Below are positions 8,157-16,993 of a stretch of DNA of 58,538 bases, piece after piece (the first letter of the stretch is position 1; every line of letters begins with the position of its first letter). The notes below the pieces were generated by a model, which was not told where the DNA came from, searched no databases, and saw only the letters and a list, made by a program, of their open reading frames with translations. The stretch is taken from the NCBI GenBank assembly GCA_046349635.1, contig JAXMBX010000034.1, positions 1 to 58,538 of the forward strand. Direction: 5' to 3'. The position numbers and the translations under genes are program-made. The DNA is from JAXMBX01 sp046349635. Its GTDB lineage: Bacteria > Planctomycetota > Planctomycetia > Planctomycetales > Planctomycetaceae.

Positions 8157-9654
8157 GACCTACCGCAGCCAGGTCGAGACCACTCAGGTGGGTCGCGTTC
8201 TGGAGGTGGGTGACGGTATCGCCCGGGTGTACGGCCTGGCCGGCGCCATGTCGGGGGAAATGGTTGAATTTCCCAGCGGCGTGCGCGGTCAGGTGTTCAA
8301 CCTGGAAGAGAACTCCGTGGGTGTGATCATCCTGGGGGACTACCTGACGATTTCCGAAGGTGACGAAGTCAAAACCACCGGAGCGCTGTTGTCAGTGCCG
8401 GTGGGTGAGGCGTTGATCGGCCGCGTGGTCGATCCGCTGGGGAACCCGCTGGACGGCAAGGGCCCGATCGTGGCCCAATCGACCCGCCCGCTGGAAATGA
8501 TGGCTCCGGGCGTGGCCGGTCGTCAGCCGGTGAAAGAACCGCTGCAGACCGGGATCAAGGCGGTGGACGCGATGACCCCGGTGGGCCGCGGCCAGCGCGA
8601 ACTGATCATCGGCGACCGGAAGACCGGCAAGACGGCGATCGCCCTCGATACGATCATCAATCAGAAAGACAGCGGCGTCATCTGCGTGTACGTCTCCTGC
8701 GGTCAGCGGGCGAGCACCGTGGCTGGCGTCGTCGAGGCGTTGCGTGCGGCCGGTGCGATGGACTACACGATCGTGGTCAGCGCTCCGTCGTCCGTCGCGG
8801 CTCCGCTGCAATACGTCGCTCCGTACGCGGGTGCGGCGATGGCCGAATACTTCATGTATCAGGGGAAACACACTCTGGTGGTGTACGATGACCTGTCGAA
8901 GCAGGCCCAGGCGTACCGCCAGTTGTCGCTGTTGATGCGTCGTCCGCCGGGCCGCGAAGCGTATCCCGGTGACGTGTTCTACTGTCACAGCCGTCTGCTG
9001 GAACGTTCCGCCAAGCTGAGCGCGGAGCTGGGTGGCGGATCGATGACGGCGTTGCCGATCATCGAAACGCTGCAGGGTGACGTGTCGGCGTACATTCCGA
9101 CGAACGTGATCTCGATTACGGACGGCCAGATTTACCTGGAACCGGACCTGTTCTTCGCGGGCATCAAGCCTGCCATCAACGTCGGTATCAGCGTGTCCCG
9201 CGTGGGTGGTAACGCCCAGACGAAGGCCATGAAGAAAGTGGCCGGCGGTCTGCGTCTCGACCTGGCGGCGTTCCGCGAACTGGAAGCGTTTGCCCAGCTC
9301 GGGACCGAACTGGACAAGGCGACCCAGGCGCAGTTGAACCGCGGTTACCGGATGGTGGAACTGCTCAAGCAGCCCCAATACCAGCCTTTGCACTTCGCCG
9401 ACCAGGTGATGAGCATTTATGCAGGTACTCGCGGCTACTTCGACGAAGTCCCCGTGAATGAAATCGCCCAGGTCGAGAAAGAAATGCTGGAGTACATGAA
9501 GAGCCACAAGGCGGCGCTTCGTCAGCAGATCATCGACAGCAAGGAATTGAGTTCTGAGACGGAAGGGCAACTGAAGGATGCGTTGAAGGAATTCATCGCG
9601 AAATACCTGAAGTCCCACGGCCACGTGAAGGAAGCAGCGGCGGCGACGGCCTAG
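8107..9654 (+). CDS. atpA: F-type ATP synthase subunit alpha
   Basis: 515 residues, the normal length. Non-catalytic nucleotide-binding subunit of the F1 hexamer. The Walker A loop is GDRKTGKTAIALDTI (about 171-185), preceded by LQTGIKAVDAMTPVGRGQRE. The ATP synthase alpha/beta signature region PAINVGISVSRVGGNAQTK is present near 350-370. The C-terminal helical domain is complete and ends in an Ala-rich tail. The start overlaps atpH. Confidence 0.98.
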   Translation: MKFKADEIASVIQKEIETYRSQVETTQVGRVLEVGDGIARVYGLAGAMSGEMVEFPSGVRGQVFNLEENSVGVIILGDYLTISEGDEVKTTGALLSVPVGEALIGRVVDPLGNPLDGKGPIVAQSTRPLEMMAPGVAGRQPVKEPLQTGIKAVDAMTPVGRGQRELIIGDRKTGKTAIALDTIINQKDSGVICVYVSCGQRASTVAGVVEALRAAGAMDYTIVVSAPSSVAAPLQYVAPYAGAAMAEYFMYQGKHTLVVYDDLSKQAQAYRQLSLLMRRPPGREAYPGDVFYCHSRLLERSAKLSAELGGGSMTALPIIETLQGDVSAYIPTNVISITDGQIYLEPDLFFAGIKPAINVGISVSRVGGNAQTKAMKKVAGGLRLDLAAFRELEAFAQLGTELDKATQAQLNRGYRMVELLKQPQYQPLHFADQVMSIYAGTRGYFDEVPVNEIAQVEKEMLEYMKSHKAALRQQIIDSKELSSETEGQLKDALKEFIAKYLKSHGHVKEAAAATA

Positions 9655-9721
9655 TTGCCACCGCGGTTGACGTTGATCCGGTTTTGAGTTTTCTGAAACG
9701 ACAAAAAGGTCTGAAGCAGCC

Positions 9722-10630
9722 ATGGCGAAAGCCCGTGCGATTGTCAAACGCCTGAAAGCGGTCAAGAACATCCGCAAGATTACGCGGACGATGGAATTGA
9801 TCGCGACCGCGCGTTTCAAGAAGGCGATGGACCGGGCGACGGAAGCGGCGGCCTATACTAAAAAGATTTCGGAACTGGTGGCGGACCTGTCGCAGAGCAA
9901 CCTGTCCTTCAGCCATCCCCTGCTGGAAGCTCACGACGAAGAGAACAAGAGCATCCTGCTGGTGTTGAACTCGAACCGCGGCTTGTGCGGGGGCTACAAC
10001 ACCGGCGTCCTGAAGCTGGCGATTGCCCGGGTCCGGGGTGCAAGGGAAGAAGGACGGGCGCTGCAGGTCGAAGTCTCCGGGAAGCGCGGCATCGCGTTCA
10101 TGAAATTCCAGGGGATCAAGATCGACCGGTCGTTCACGAGCTTCGAAGACAAACCCGGGTTCGACGAAGTGGAAGCCCTCGCGAACCGGTACATCGACCT
10201 GTACTGCAAGGGTGAGCTGGACCGGCTGGACGTGGCGTATACGCGGTTCGAGAGTTCCTCGCGGCAAACGGCAGTGATGGAAACGCTGTTGCCGGTGGGA
10301 CAACTTACGGCGACAACGAAGAACGCCCCGGCGGCGTCGGCAAAGGCGCCGGAAGCTGCCGCGGCGACGAACATGGATTACGAATTCCTCCCCTCCCCGA
10401 ACGAGATCCTGGAAGAGATCGTACCGGCGGCGTTCAAGGCGCGGCTGTTCAAGTGCTTCCTGGACGCGGCGGTGAGCGAGCAGATTTTCCGCATGGTCGC
10501 GATGAAGGGGGCCACGGAAAACGCGGGCGAAATGATCAGCGACCTGTCGCGAATCTACAACCGTGCCCGCCAGGCACAAATCACCAGCGAATTGAGCGAA
10601 ATTATCGGCGGTGCCGCGGCGTTGGAGTAA
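9722..10630 (+). CDS. atpG: F-type ATP synthase subunit gamma
   Basis: 302 residues. Central rotor shaft of F1. The N-terminal coiled-coil helix starts MAKARAIVKRLKAVKNIRKI and the C-terminal helix ends NRARQAQITSELSEIIGGAA, both hallmarks of gamma. The Rossmann-like middle contains LVLNSNRGLCGGYNTGV. An Ala/Pro/Lys-rich stretch near residues 196-220 (ATTKNAPAASAKAPEAAAAT) looks like a flexible surface insertion. Separated from atpA by 67 bases. Confidence 0.97.
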   Translation: MAKARAIVKRLKAVKNIRKITRTMELIATARFKKAMDRATEAAAYTKKISELVADLSQSNLSFSHPLLEAHDEENKSILLVLNSNRGLCGGYNTGVLKLAIARVRGAREEGRALQVEVSGKRGIAFMKFQGIKIDRSFTSFEDKPGFDEVEALANRYIDLYCKGELDRLDVAYTRFESSSRQTAVMETLLPVGQLTATTKNAPAASAKAPEAAAATNMDYEFLPSPNEILEEIVPAAFKARLFKCFLDAAVSEQIFRMVAMKGATENAGEMISDLSRIYNRARQAQITSELSEIIGGAAALE

Positions 10631-10728
10631 TCCACGCGGAATAATCCACGCAGCGTCAGCGCAACCTTATAAAACAAGAACTACAAAATCTGTTCCCTGC
10701 AAAGAGCAAGAAAGACAGAGATTTCGAG

Positions 10729-12186
10729 ATGGCAACCACAACCGCACCATCAACGCAAAGTTTCGGCGAAGTAACGCAGATCATCGGCTCCACGTTCGAC
10801 GCGGAATTTCCAGAAGCACACCTGCCGCATATTTACAACGCGATCCTCGTTGACCAGGAGGTCAAGGGAGTACGGGTGAAGCTGACGGGCGAAGTCCAGC
10901 AGCACCTGGGTGGCGGCCGCGTCCGCTGCGTGGCTCTGGGTTCGACGGATGGCATGGTTCGCGGCATGAAAGTGCTGGATACCGGCGCTCCGCTGTCGGT
11001 TCCGGTCGGCAAGGGAACGCTGGGGCGCGTGTTTAACCTGATCGGCGATCCGATCGACGGTCGAGGGGACATTCAGTACGAGGAGAAGTGGCCGATTCAC
11101 CGCCATGCTCCCAAGCTGGAAGACCTGAGCTCGAACACGGAGCTGTTCGACACGGGGATCACGGTCGTGGACCTGCTGACGCCGTTCGTCCGCGGTGGTA
11201 AGGCCGGGTTGTTCGGGGGTGCCGGTCTGGGGAAGACGGTTATTCTGACCGAGCTGATCGCCCGTATCGCGAGTGCCCACGGCGGTTACTCGGTGTTTGC
11301 CGGCGTGGGTGAACGAACCCGCGAAGGGAACGACCTGTGGCTGGAAATGCAGGAAACCAAGATCGGGACCACGGACCGGTCGGTTATCGAACAAACGTGC
11401 ATGGTGTTCGGCCAGATGAACGAACCGCCGGGAGCCCGTCTCCGCGTCGCGCTGACCGCGCTGACGATGGCGGAATGGTTCCGCGACGCAACCGGGTCGG
11501 ACACGCTGCTGTTCATCGACAACATCTTCCGGTTCTCGCAGGCGGGTAGCGAAGTGTCCGCGTTGCTCGGACGTATGCCGAGCGCCGTGGGTTACCAGCC
11601 GACGCTGGGGACCGAGCTGGGTGAACTGCAGGAACGAATCACGTCGACGAAGAAGGGAGCCATCACGAGCGTGCAGGCGGTGTACGTCCCCGCCGACGAC
11701 CCGACGGACCCCGCCCCGGCGACGGCGTTCGCGCACCTGGACGCGTTCATTTACCTGGAACGCCGGATCTCGGAAAAGGGTATTTACCCGGCCATCGATC
11801 CGCTCGCTTCCTCCAGCCGAATTCTCGATCCGCAATACGTGGGTGAACGTCACTACAACGTGGCCCGCCGCGTGCAGCAGACGCTGCAACGGTACCGCGA
11901 ACTGCAGGACATCATCGCGATCCTGGGTGTCGACGAATTGAGCGAAGACGACAAGCTGGTGGTGCACCGGGCGCGTCGTATCGAGCGGTTCCTGTCGCAG
12001 CCGTTCCTCGTGGCGGAAGTGTTCACCGGCAAGGCCGGGAAGATCACGCCGCTGTCGGAGACGATCGAAAGCTTTGAAGAAATCTGTGACGGGAAGTGGG
12101 ACCACCTGCCGGAAGCGGCGTTCATGTACGTCGGTGGCGTGCGTGAAGCGGAAGAGCAGGCGAAGAAGATGGCGGAATCCGCCTGA
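10729..12186 (+). CDS. atpD: F-type ATP synthase subunit beta
   Basis: 485 residues. Catalytic subunit of F1. The Walker A loop reads GGAGLGKTVILTELI (about 163-177), with Leu where GGAGVGKT is usual. The catalytic glutamate region GVGERTREGNDLW, Walker B LLFIDNIFRFSQAGSEVSAL, and the signature PAIDPLASSSRILDP are all present. Full length. It is followed by 130 bases with a palindromic repeat before atpC. Confidence 0.98.
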   Translation: MATTTAPSTQSFGEVTQIIGSTFDAEFPEAHLPHIYNAILVDQEVKGVRVKLTGEVQQHLGGGRVRCVALGSTDGMVRGMKVLDTGAPLSVPVGKGTLGRVFNLIGDPIDGRGDIQYEEKWPIHRHAPKLEDLSSNTELFDTGITVVDLLTPFVRGGKAGLFGGAGLGKTVILTELIARIASAHGGYSVFAGVGERTREGNDLWLEMQETKIGTTDRSVIEQTCMVFGQMNEPPGARLRVALTALTMAEWFRDATGSDTLLFIDNIFRFSQAGSEVSALLGRMPSAVGYQPTLGTELGELQERITSTKKGAITSVQAVYVPADDPTDPAPATAFAHLDAFIYLERRISEKGIYPAIDPLASSSRILDPQYVGERHYNVARRVQQTLQRYRELQDIIAILGVDELSEDDKLVVHRARRIERFLSQPFLVAEVFTGKAGKITPLSETIESFEEICDGKWDHLPEAAFMYVGGVREAEEQAKKMAESA

Positions 12187-12198
12187 TTTTGATGGGAT

Positions 12199-12267
12199 AA
12201 AATGCTCTGGACGGACTGCGGTCTTCCAGAGGTTGGGGACGCACTTTGGTCACCAATCGCATTTTGT
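12199..12267. repeat. Palindromic dispersed repeat, copy A
   Basis: About 69 bases with terminal inverted repeats AAAATGC / GCATTTT, located between atpD and atpC. It matches a second copy at 54742-54812 over most of its length: shared blocks include AAAATGCTC, GACG, TGCGGT, and TGGTCACCAA near the right end before CGCATTTTGT. Small size, palindromic ends and intergenic location fit a MITE- or REP-like element. It could also fold in the operon mRNA and lower epsilon expression relative to beta. Confidence 0.6.
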
Positions 12268-12316
12268 CAGACGTGTTCCAGTATTGAGTTTTTGAGTTTT
12301 ACTCGCGGTAATAACC

Positions 12317-12745
12317 ATGGCCTTGCCCAAACAAATCCGATTCGTGCTGGTGACGCCGGAAAAGACGCTGTTGGACGAACTCGTCGAGAGCGTGCAATTC
12401 CCGCTGTACGACGGTCAGATGGGATTGTTGCCGGGGCGTGCCCCATTGGTGGGACGCGTCGGTTTCGGGGAGCTGCGGCTGGAACGCGAAGAGGGCGAAC
12501 AGTTGTACTTCGTGGATGGGGGCTTCATCCAGGTGAAGGGTGAAGTCGTGACGCTGCTGACGAACCGGGCCATTCCGGCGGCAGAATTGAAACTCTCCTA
12601 CGCCGAGGAACAACTGGCGAAGGCGGATGCCGAACGACCGCACGACGACGCGGGATTCGCGGTCAAGGATCGGGACGTGCTGCGGGCACGGCGGATGATC
12701 GATCTGGCGAAGAAGGTGCGACGCGAAACGGCGGGAGCGCGCTAG
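12317..12745 (+). CDS. atpC: F-type ATP synthase subunit epsilon
   Basis: 142 residues. Epsilon regulates F1 and contacts gamma and the c-ring. The N-terminal beta-sandwich shows RFVLVTPEKTLLDELVESVQ and PLYDGQMGLLPGRAPLVGRV, followed by YFVDGGFIQVKGEVVTLLT. The C-terminal helical pair is present (about 90-142) and ends in basic residues. Last gene of the operon; the following gene is convergent with its stop 12 bases away. Confidence 0.95.
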   Translation: MALPKQIRFVLVTPEKTLLDELVESVQFPLYDGQMGLLPGRAPLVGRVGFGELRLEREEGEQLYFVDGGFIQVKGEVVTLLTNRAIPAAELKLSYAEEQLAKADAERPHDDAGFAVKDRDVLRARRMIDLAKKVRRETAGAR

Positions 12746-12757
12746 GGAACGGCCCGA

Positions 12758-14506
12758 TCATTCTGCGGCGGAGACGCACTGTTCCGCGGGTTTCGGGCGG
12801 GCGATAACGAAGGCCTGCTGCCGCGTGGCGAGATAGCGATCCAGAGTTCCGTGCCAGAGGGCGAGGAACATCTCACCGGGCTTGAGATCCTTGTAGCCGT
12901 GCGAGGCGGTTTCCCACTGATAGAGTCGCGGGTCAAGCCCCTGCTCCGCATCCTCCTGGCGACAGATGACCCAGGTCTGCGGCCCCGTGGGGAGATGCTC
13001 CAGCGTTAAAGCCTCCGCCGAGTGGAACGGATGGCTGTCGTGGAGATAGACCCTCATCTTGGCAGCCATGGCAGGCTTGCCGACAAACCAGATTTCCGGT
13101 TGCTGATCGGCGGGAATGGCGTTTTCCAGGCGCGCGGCGATGGCTTCCGCCTGATCGGGAAGCCCCAGGGGGGCAGCGATGGTGAAGAGGAGCGGAAAGA
13201 AGATCAGGAACCCTCCCGCCAGTCCGGCGCAACGGCGGGTGCGGGGATTCCGCACGCGGCGAAGAGCCACGGCGCCGACGCCAAAAAGGATGAGGGTGGC
13301 AGCGTAGAGGGGCCAGGTCCAATGTGCACGGTTGAGCATCAGGAAGAGCGCGGCGGCGCCAATGGCCACGGAGACACCGGACAAGATCCGGGTGCGCCAG
13401 GTACGGACACGGGGAAGATATTCCCATTCCGGAAGCTGATTCCAGAACCAGGCACAGAGGATCGCGAGCATGGGAGTCGCCAGAAGGAAGTAGCGGACTG
13501 TAAACGGACTAATTACCGAGAGCGGGGCGAGCAGAAGCAGAGGCCAGCCAGCCAGGAAAGCGAGAATCAGTTTCTGATCGGGGGGGAGTTGTGGCAGCTG
13601 GGGGCGAATGTTGGAGCGGAAAGAGCGGAGTACCGGAAGTGACCAGGGGAACAAGAGAGCAAGATAGAGCAAAGGCGCCAAGGGGATCTGCCGCAGGGGA
13701 TGCCACCACTTCAACGGGATGCGGGAGTTGACCTGATCCTCGAAGAAACAGGCCCAGGCGTCCGTGCCATGCTGGAGGAACATGGCCAGGTACCAGTCCG
13801 AGGCGATGATCGTGCCGACCAGACAGGGAGCGATCCAGGCGGAACGTCGCAGGGAAATTCGCCGCCACGGATTGTAGCGGAGGAAGAGAATTGCGTAGGT
13901 GGCGAGAAGAACGCCAGGAACCCCCTTGGTCGCGATGGCGAGACTGGTGCCGATGCAGATCCACCAGGGAGCGGAGCGGCTGTCCGGATCGCGCAGGAGT
14001 AAGATCCAGCCGAGGAGACTGAGGAGGAGGCAGAAGATCTGGACGACGTCGGTGAGGGAATAGATGGAGGCGAGCACCAGCAGGGGATTGGTTGCCATGA
14101 TCAAAGCGGTCAGGTGCGCAACGGACCGGTGACGGGTCGCGCGAAACGCAATCAAGGCGGAAAGGACAATCACTCCCCCCCCAAGCAGCAGGAAAGGGAG
14201 GCGGGAGCTGAAGGAACTGATGCCGAAGAGTTGATAGCTGGCGGCGATAATCCAGTAACAGATAGCGGGCTTGAGGAAACGAGGTGTGCCATCGGGATCA
14301 CGGGGGGTGAGATAGTCCCCGGAATGAACCATGAGAATGGCACCATCGGTATAGTGCCGCTCATCCGGGTGATAGGCGAGATAGGTCACGGCGAGGGGAG
14401 CGAGCGCGAGGCAATAGACGAACGCGATCGCCAGGATCGCGAGCGCGGACCTTCTCCCTAGAGAATCAGATACGTGGCGTTGGATCGGCGAACAATGGCC
14501 CTGCAT
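12758..14506 (-). CDS. GT39/ArnT-like membrane glycosyltransferase
   Basis: 582 residues from ATG 14506, chosen because GGAGG lies a few bases upstream; the open frame extends 52 codons further but that part has no membrane or family character. The first transmembrane helix is followed by an acidic loop AYHPDERHYTDGAILM, the conserved luminal/periplasmic acidic motif of GT39 (PMT) and ArnT enzymes. FLKPAICYWIIAASYQLFG follows, then about ten more membrane segments. Such enzymes use polyprenyl-phosphate sugars to glycosylate lipids or proteins at the outer face of the inner membrane. A paralogue lies at 20678-22393. Substrate unknown. Convergent with atpC. Confidence 0.8.
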   Translation of the reverse strand: MQGHCSPIQRHVSDSLGRRSALAILAIAFVYCLALAPLAVTYLAYHPDERHYTDGAILMVHSGDYLTPRDPDGTPRFLKPAICYWIIAASYQLFGISSFSSRLPFLLLGGGVIVLSALIAFRATRHRSVAHLTALIMATNPLLVLASIYSLTDVVQIFCLLLSLLGWILLLRDPDSRSAPWWICIGTSLAIATKGVPGVLLATYAILFLRYNPWRRISLRRSAWIAPCLVGTIIASDWYLAMFLQHGTDAWACFFEDQVNSRIPLKWWHPLRQIPLAPLLYLALLFPWSLPVLRSFRSNIRPQLPQLPPDQKLILAFLAGWPLLLLAPLSVISPFTVRYFLLATPMLAILCAWFWNQLPEWEYLPRVRTWRTRILSGVSVAIGAAALFLMLNRAHWTWPLYAATLILFGVGAVALRRVRNPRTRRCAGLAGGFLIFFPLLFTIAAPLGLPDQAEAIAARLENAIPADQQPEIWFVGKPAMAAKMRVYLHDSHPFHSAEALTLEHLPTGPQTWVICRQEDAEQGLDPRLYQWETASHGYKDLKPGEMFLALWHGTLDRYLATRQQAFVIARPKPAEQCVSAAE

Positions 14507-14754
14507 ACCGGCCCTCCATGACCGGGATGTGCTGTGATGTGAATTGAGAAAAACGCGTGACTTGCGAAGAGGTGCATCGAGGAGGGGTGCGGTGCCCAAA
14601 CGAGCGGGACAAACCTTTGACAGGCCCGGGCATGCGGGGCAAAATAGAGCAGAAAATGTCAAATTGTTGAAGATGAGTTCCGTTTTCAGGAGATTTTCCC
14701 TGAAAATCCGGCTCAGAACGACACCCCTAAGACGTGCATTTGCGAGAGGTCACC

Positions 14755-15600
14755 ATGCAGAACGTATTTGGGTTCGCCGTTTCGCGGCGGATTGCCTTGG
14801 CAGTCCTGATTCTCTGCTTTTCCCGCCAGATGGCGTGGGCTGTCGCGTTTCCGGACAAAAATCTGGAGACAGCGATCCGCAATGTCCTGTACGACAAGAA
14901 GGACACGTCCAAGGAGTTGACCGAAGACGACCTGAAGAATGTGTATGTGCTCGAGGCCCGAGGGAAAGGGATCAAGGACCTGACCGGGCTGGAGAAGTGC
15001 ATCAACCTGCAGTTGCTGAACGTGGCGAAGAATGAGATCGCGGAGGTCAAGGCGCTGCAGCCTTTGGTGAATCTGCAGTCGCTGGACCTGTCGCAGAACA
15101 AGATCGCGGATATCGCACCGCTGAGCGGACTAAAAAATCTGCAGTACCTGGAACTGAGCCAGAACCAGGTGGCGGACCTGAAGGCCGTGGAAGGGTTGGG
15201 GGCGCTCTCGGCGCTCTACCTGGCGGAGAACAAGATTCAGAACGTGGCACCGCTGGCGGGGCTGGTGAAGCTCTCCTCGCTGGACCTGGCGAAGAACCAG
15301 ATCGTGGACCTGAAGCCGCTGGAGAAGGTGAACAAGCTCTCGCTGCTCAAGCTGAGCGACAACCAGATCGTGGACATTGCTCCGGTTGCCCAGCAGACGC
15401 AGATCAACATGCTGTTGATCGAGCGGAACAAGATTCAGGATCTGGCTGCGTTGGTGAAAGCGTCGAAGGATGATGCCGCCGGGCCGAAACGGTTCGCGCC
15501 GTTTTTGCGGTTGTATCTGGCGGGGAATCCGCTGAGCGACGCGGCGAAGACGGAACAGACGAGCCTGTTGAAAGCTGCGGGGGTGCGGATTGAGGGGTGA
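14755..15600 (+). CDS. Secreted leucine-rich-repeat protein
   Basis: 281 residues from ATG 14755, with GAGAGG upstream; a GTG at 14734 is less likely. Residues 1-28 form a signal peptide (LAVLILCFSRQMAWAVAF). After a short cap (LETAIRNVLYDKKDTSKEL) come about eight 22-residue repeats with the pattern LxxLxxLxLxxNxIxDIxPL, for example LQSLDLSQNKIADIAPLSGL and LSSLDLAKNQIVDLKPLEKV. This is the internalin/SDS22-like class of leucine-rich repeats. Probably binds proteins in the periplasm or at the surface; partner unknown. Confidence 0.85.
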   Translation: MQNVFGFAVSRRIALAVLILCFSRQMAWAVAFPDKNLETAIRNVLYDKKDTSKELTEDDLKNVYVLEARGKGIKDLTGLEKCINLQLLNVAKNEIAEVKALQPLVNLQSLDLSQNKIADIAPLSGLKNLQYLELSQNQVADLKAVEGLGALSALYLAENKIQNVAPLAGLVKLSSLDLAKNQIVDLKPLEKVNKLSLLKLSDNQIVDIAPVAQQTQINMLLIERNKIQDLAALVKASKDDAAGPKRFAPFLRLYLAGNPLSDAAKTEQTSLLKAAGVRIEG

Positions 15601-15614
15601 GCAGCTTTATGCAA

Positions 15615-15654
15615 CCCCTCACCCCCGGTCCATACACCCACAAGGGGCGAGGGG
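15615..15654. repeat. C-rich/G-rich hairpin repeat, copy 1
   Basis: CCCCTCACCCC ... CCCACAAGGGGCGAGGGG, a 40-base unit with self-complementary ends CCCCTC / GAGGGG. A second copy is at 20630-20668. It lies 14 bases after the LRR gene stop and 31 bases before the CinA-like start. Could act as a terminator or REP-like element. Confidence 0.55.
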
Positions 15655-15685
15655 AGAAGAGTAAATATCAGAGAAGGATGCACTG

Positions 15686-16855
15686 ATGCAGGCGGAGATC
15701 CTGGCGATCGGGACGGAGTTGACGACCGGAGCGAAGCTGGACACGAACAGCCAATGGCTGAGCCGGGAGTTATCGGCTCTCGGGTTACCGGTGCTGTTTC
15801 ACACCACGGTCGCGGATGACCGACAGGCGAATGTGGATGCGCTCCGGATTGCGTGCGAACGGGTGGACCTGGTGTTGATCACCGGAGGGCTGGGGCCGAC
15901 GCTGGACGACCTGACGCGGGAGGTGATCGCGGAAGTGATGGGGGTTCCGCTGGAACTGCACGAGCCATCGCTGGAGGCGATCAAGGGGATGTTTGCACGG
16001 CGTCAACGTCCGATGCCGGAGCGAAACGTGGTGCAGGCGATGTTTCCGAAGGGGAGCGAGGTTCTCTTGAACCCGAATGGGACGGCGCCGGGGATCTGGG
16101 CGGAGATTCCGCGTGAAGGGCGGGGGCCAGTGCTGATCGGCGCCATGCCGGGGGTGCCGAGCGAAATGTTCCCGATGTTCCACAACGAAGTGGAGCCGCG
16201 ATTGAAGCGGCATTTCACGGCGGGAAAAGTGATCCGCGGGGCACGGCTAAACTGCTTCGGGCTGGGGGAATCGCACGCGGAGGAACTGCTGGGGGATTTG
16301 ACCAAGCGAGGCCGCGACCCGGAGGTGGGGATCACCGTGCATGAAGGGACGATCACGCTGCGGATTGAATCGCACGGGGATACGGCGGAGGAATGTGAGC
16401 GGAAGATCGAGGAGACAAAACGGCTGGCGCGGGAACGGTTGAAACAGGTGGTGTATGGGGTGGAGGACCAGGAACTGGAGGACGTGCTGATCCCGATGCT
16501 GAATGAGCGGGGAGTGACAATTGCCAGTGTGGAATGCGGCACGGGAGGGGTTGTCGCGGAGCGGATCACGCGGGTGGCGGGGCATGAACAGTGCTACAAG
16601 GGGGGGCTGATCCTGGGGGCGACGGAATCAGCAAGCCTGGCGGGGGCGAAGGAATTCCATGCACGGTTGAAGGCGGACTACACGTTGTACGTGGGGGAGT
16701 TTCCGCTCGAGAGTGAGGGGGAAGCGCTGACGCCGAGCGCGCAGGTGGCGCTCCTGGCGGGAGACAAAGTGGTGGAACGTCAGATCGTGTTAGGAGGCGA
16801 TCCGACGATCCTGCGCATTCGAATCGCCAAGGGAGTGCTGAACCTGCTGCGTTGA
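15686..16855 (+). CDS. CinA-like protein (MoCF domain, degenerate PncC-like tail)
   Basis: 389 residues. The N-terminal MoCF_biosynth domain (about 1-165) is well kept: MQAEILAIGTELTTGAKLDT, then LITGGLGPTLDDLTREVI, and LIGAMPGVPSEMFPMF. The CinA KH-like middle (about 170-250) follows. The C-terminal domain should be a nicotinamide-nucleotide amidase (PncC), but the family motif AESCTGG appears here as VECGTGG: the catalytic Ser position is Cys, and the later Tyr-Ser-Asn/Lys segment is not recognisable. CinA proteins act in ADP-ribose/NMN recycling and competence; the amidase step is probably lost in this one. Length is slightly short of typical CinA (about 410-420). Confidence 0.85.
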   Translation: MQAEILAIGTELTTGAKLDTNSQWLSRELSALGLPVLFHTTVADDRQANVDALRIACERVDLVLITGGLGPTLDDLTREVIAEVMGVPLELHEPSLEAIKGMFARRQRPMPERNVVQAMFPKGSEVLLNPNGTAPGIWAEIPREGRGPVLIGAMPGVPSEMFPMFHNEVEPRLKRHFTAGKVIRGARLNCFGLGESHAEELLGDLTKRGRDPEVGITVHEGTITLRIESHGDTAEECERKIEETKRLARERLKQVVYGVEDQELEDVLIPMLNERGVTIASVECGTGGVVAERITRVAGHEQCYKGGLILGATESASLAGAKEFHARLKADYTLYVGEFPLESEGEALTPSAQVALLAGDKVVERQIVLGGDPTILRIRIAKGVLNLLR

Positions 16856-16993
16856 CGCTGCGGGGGAAGAGAAGTAATTCGCAAGCCGGTTGCGAACTTT
16901 TCCGGGAGTCCTCTTGGGTCGCTGATCGAGGAATGCCTCGGGCTCGTGCGGTGGAAAATTGTTCGGTTCCCAGTCCCATGAAAAATCCCCACG

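Noticed and set aside
8392..9819. Long minus-strand open frame (475 codons) opposite atpA
   Set aside because: It is the complement of a GC-rich conserved gene, with an Arg/His/Gln-rich product and no family; same for 10750-12105 opposite atpD.
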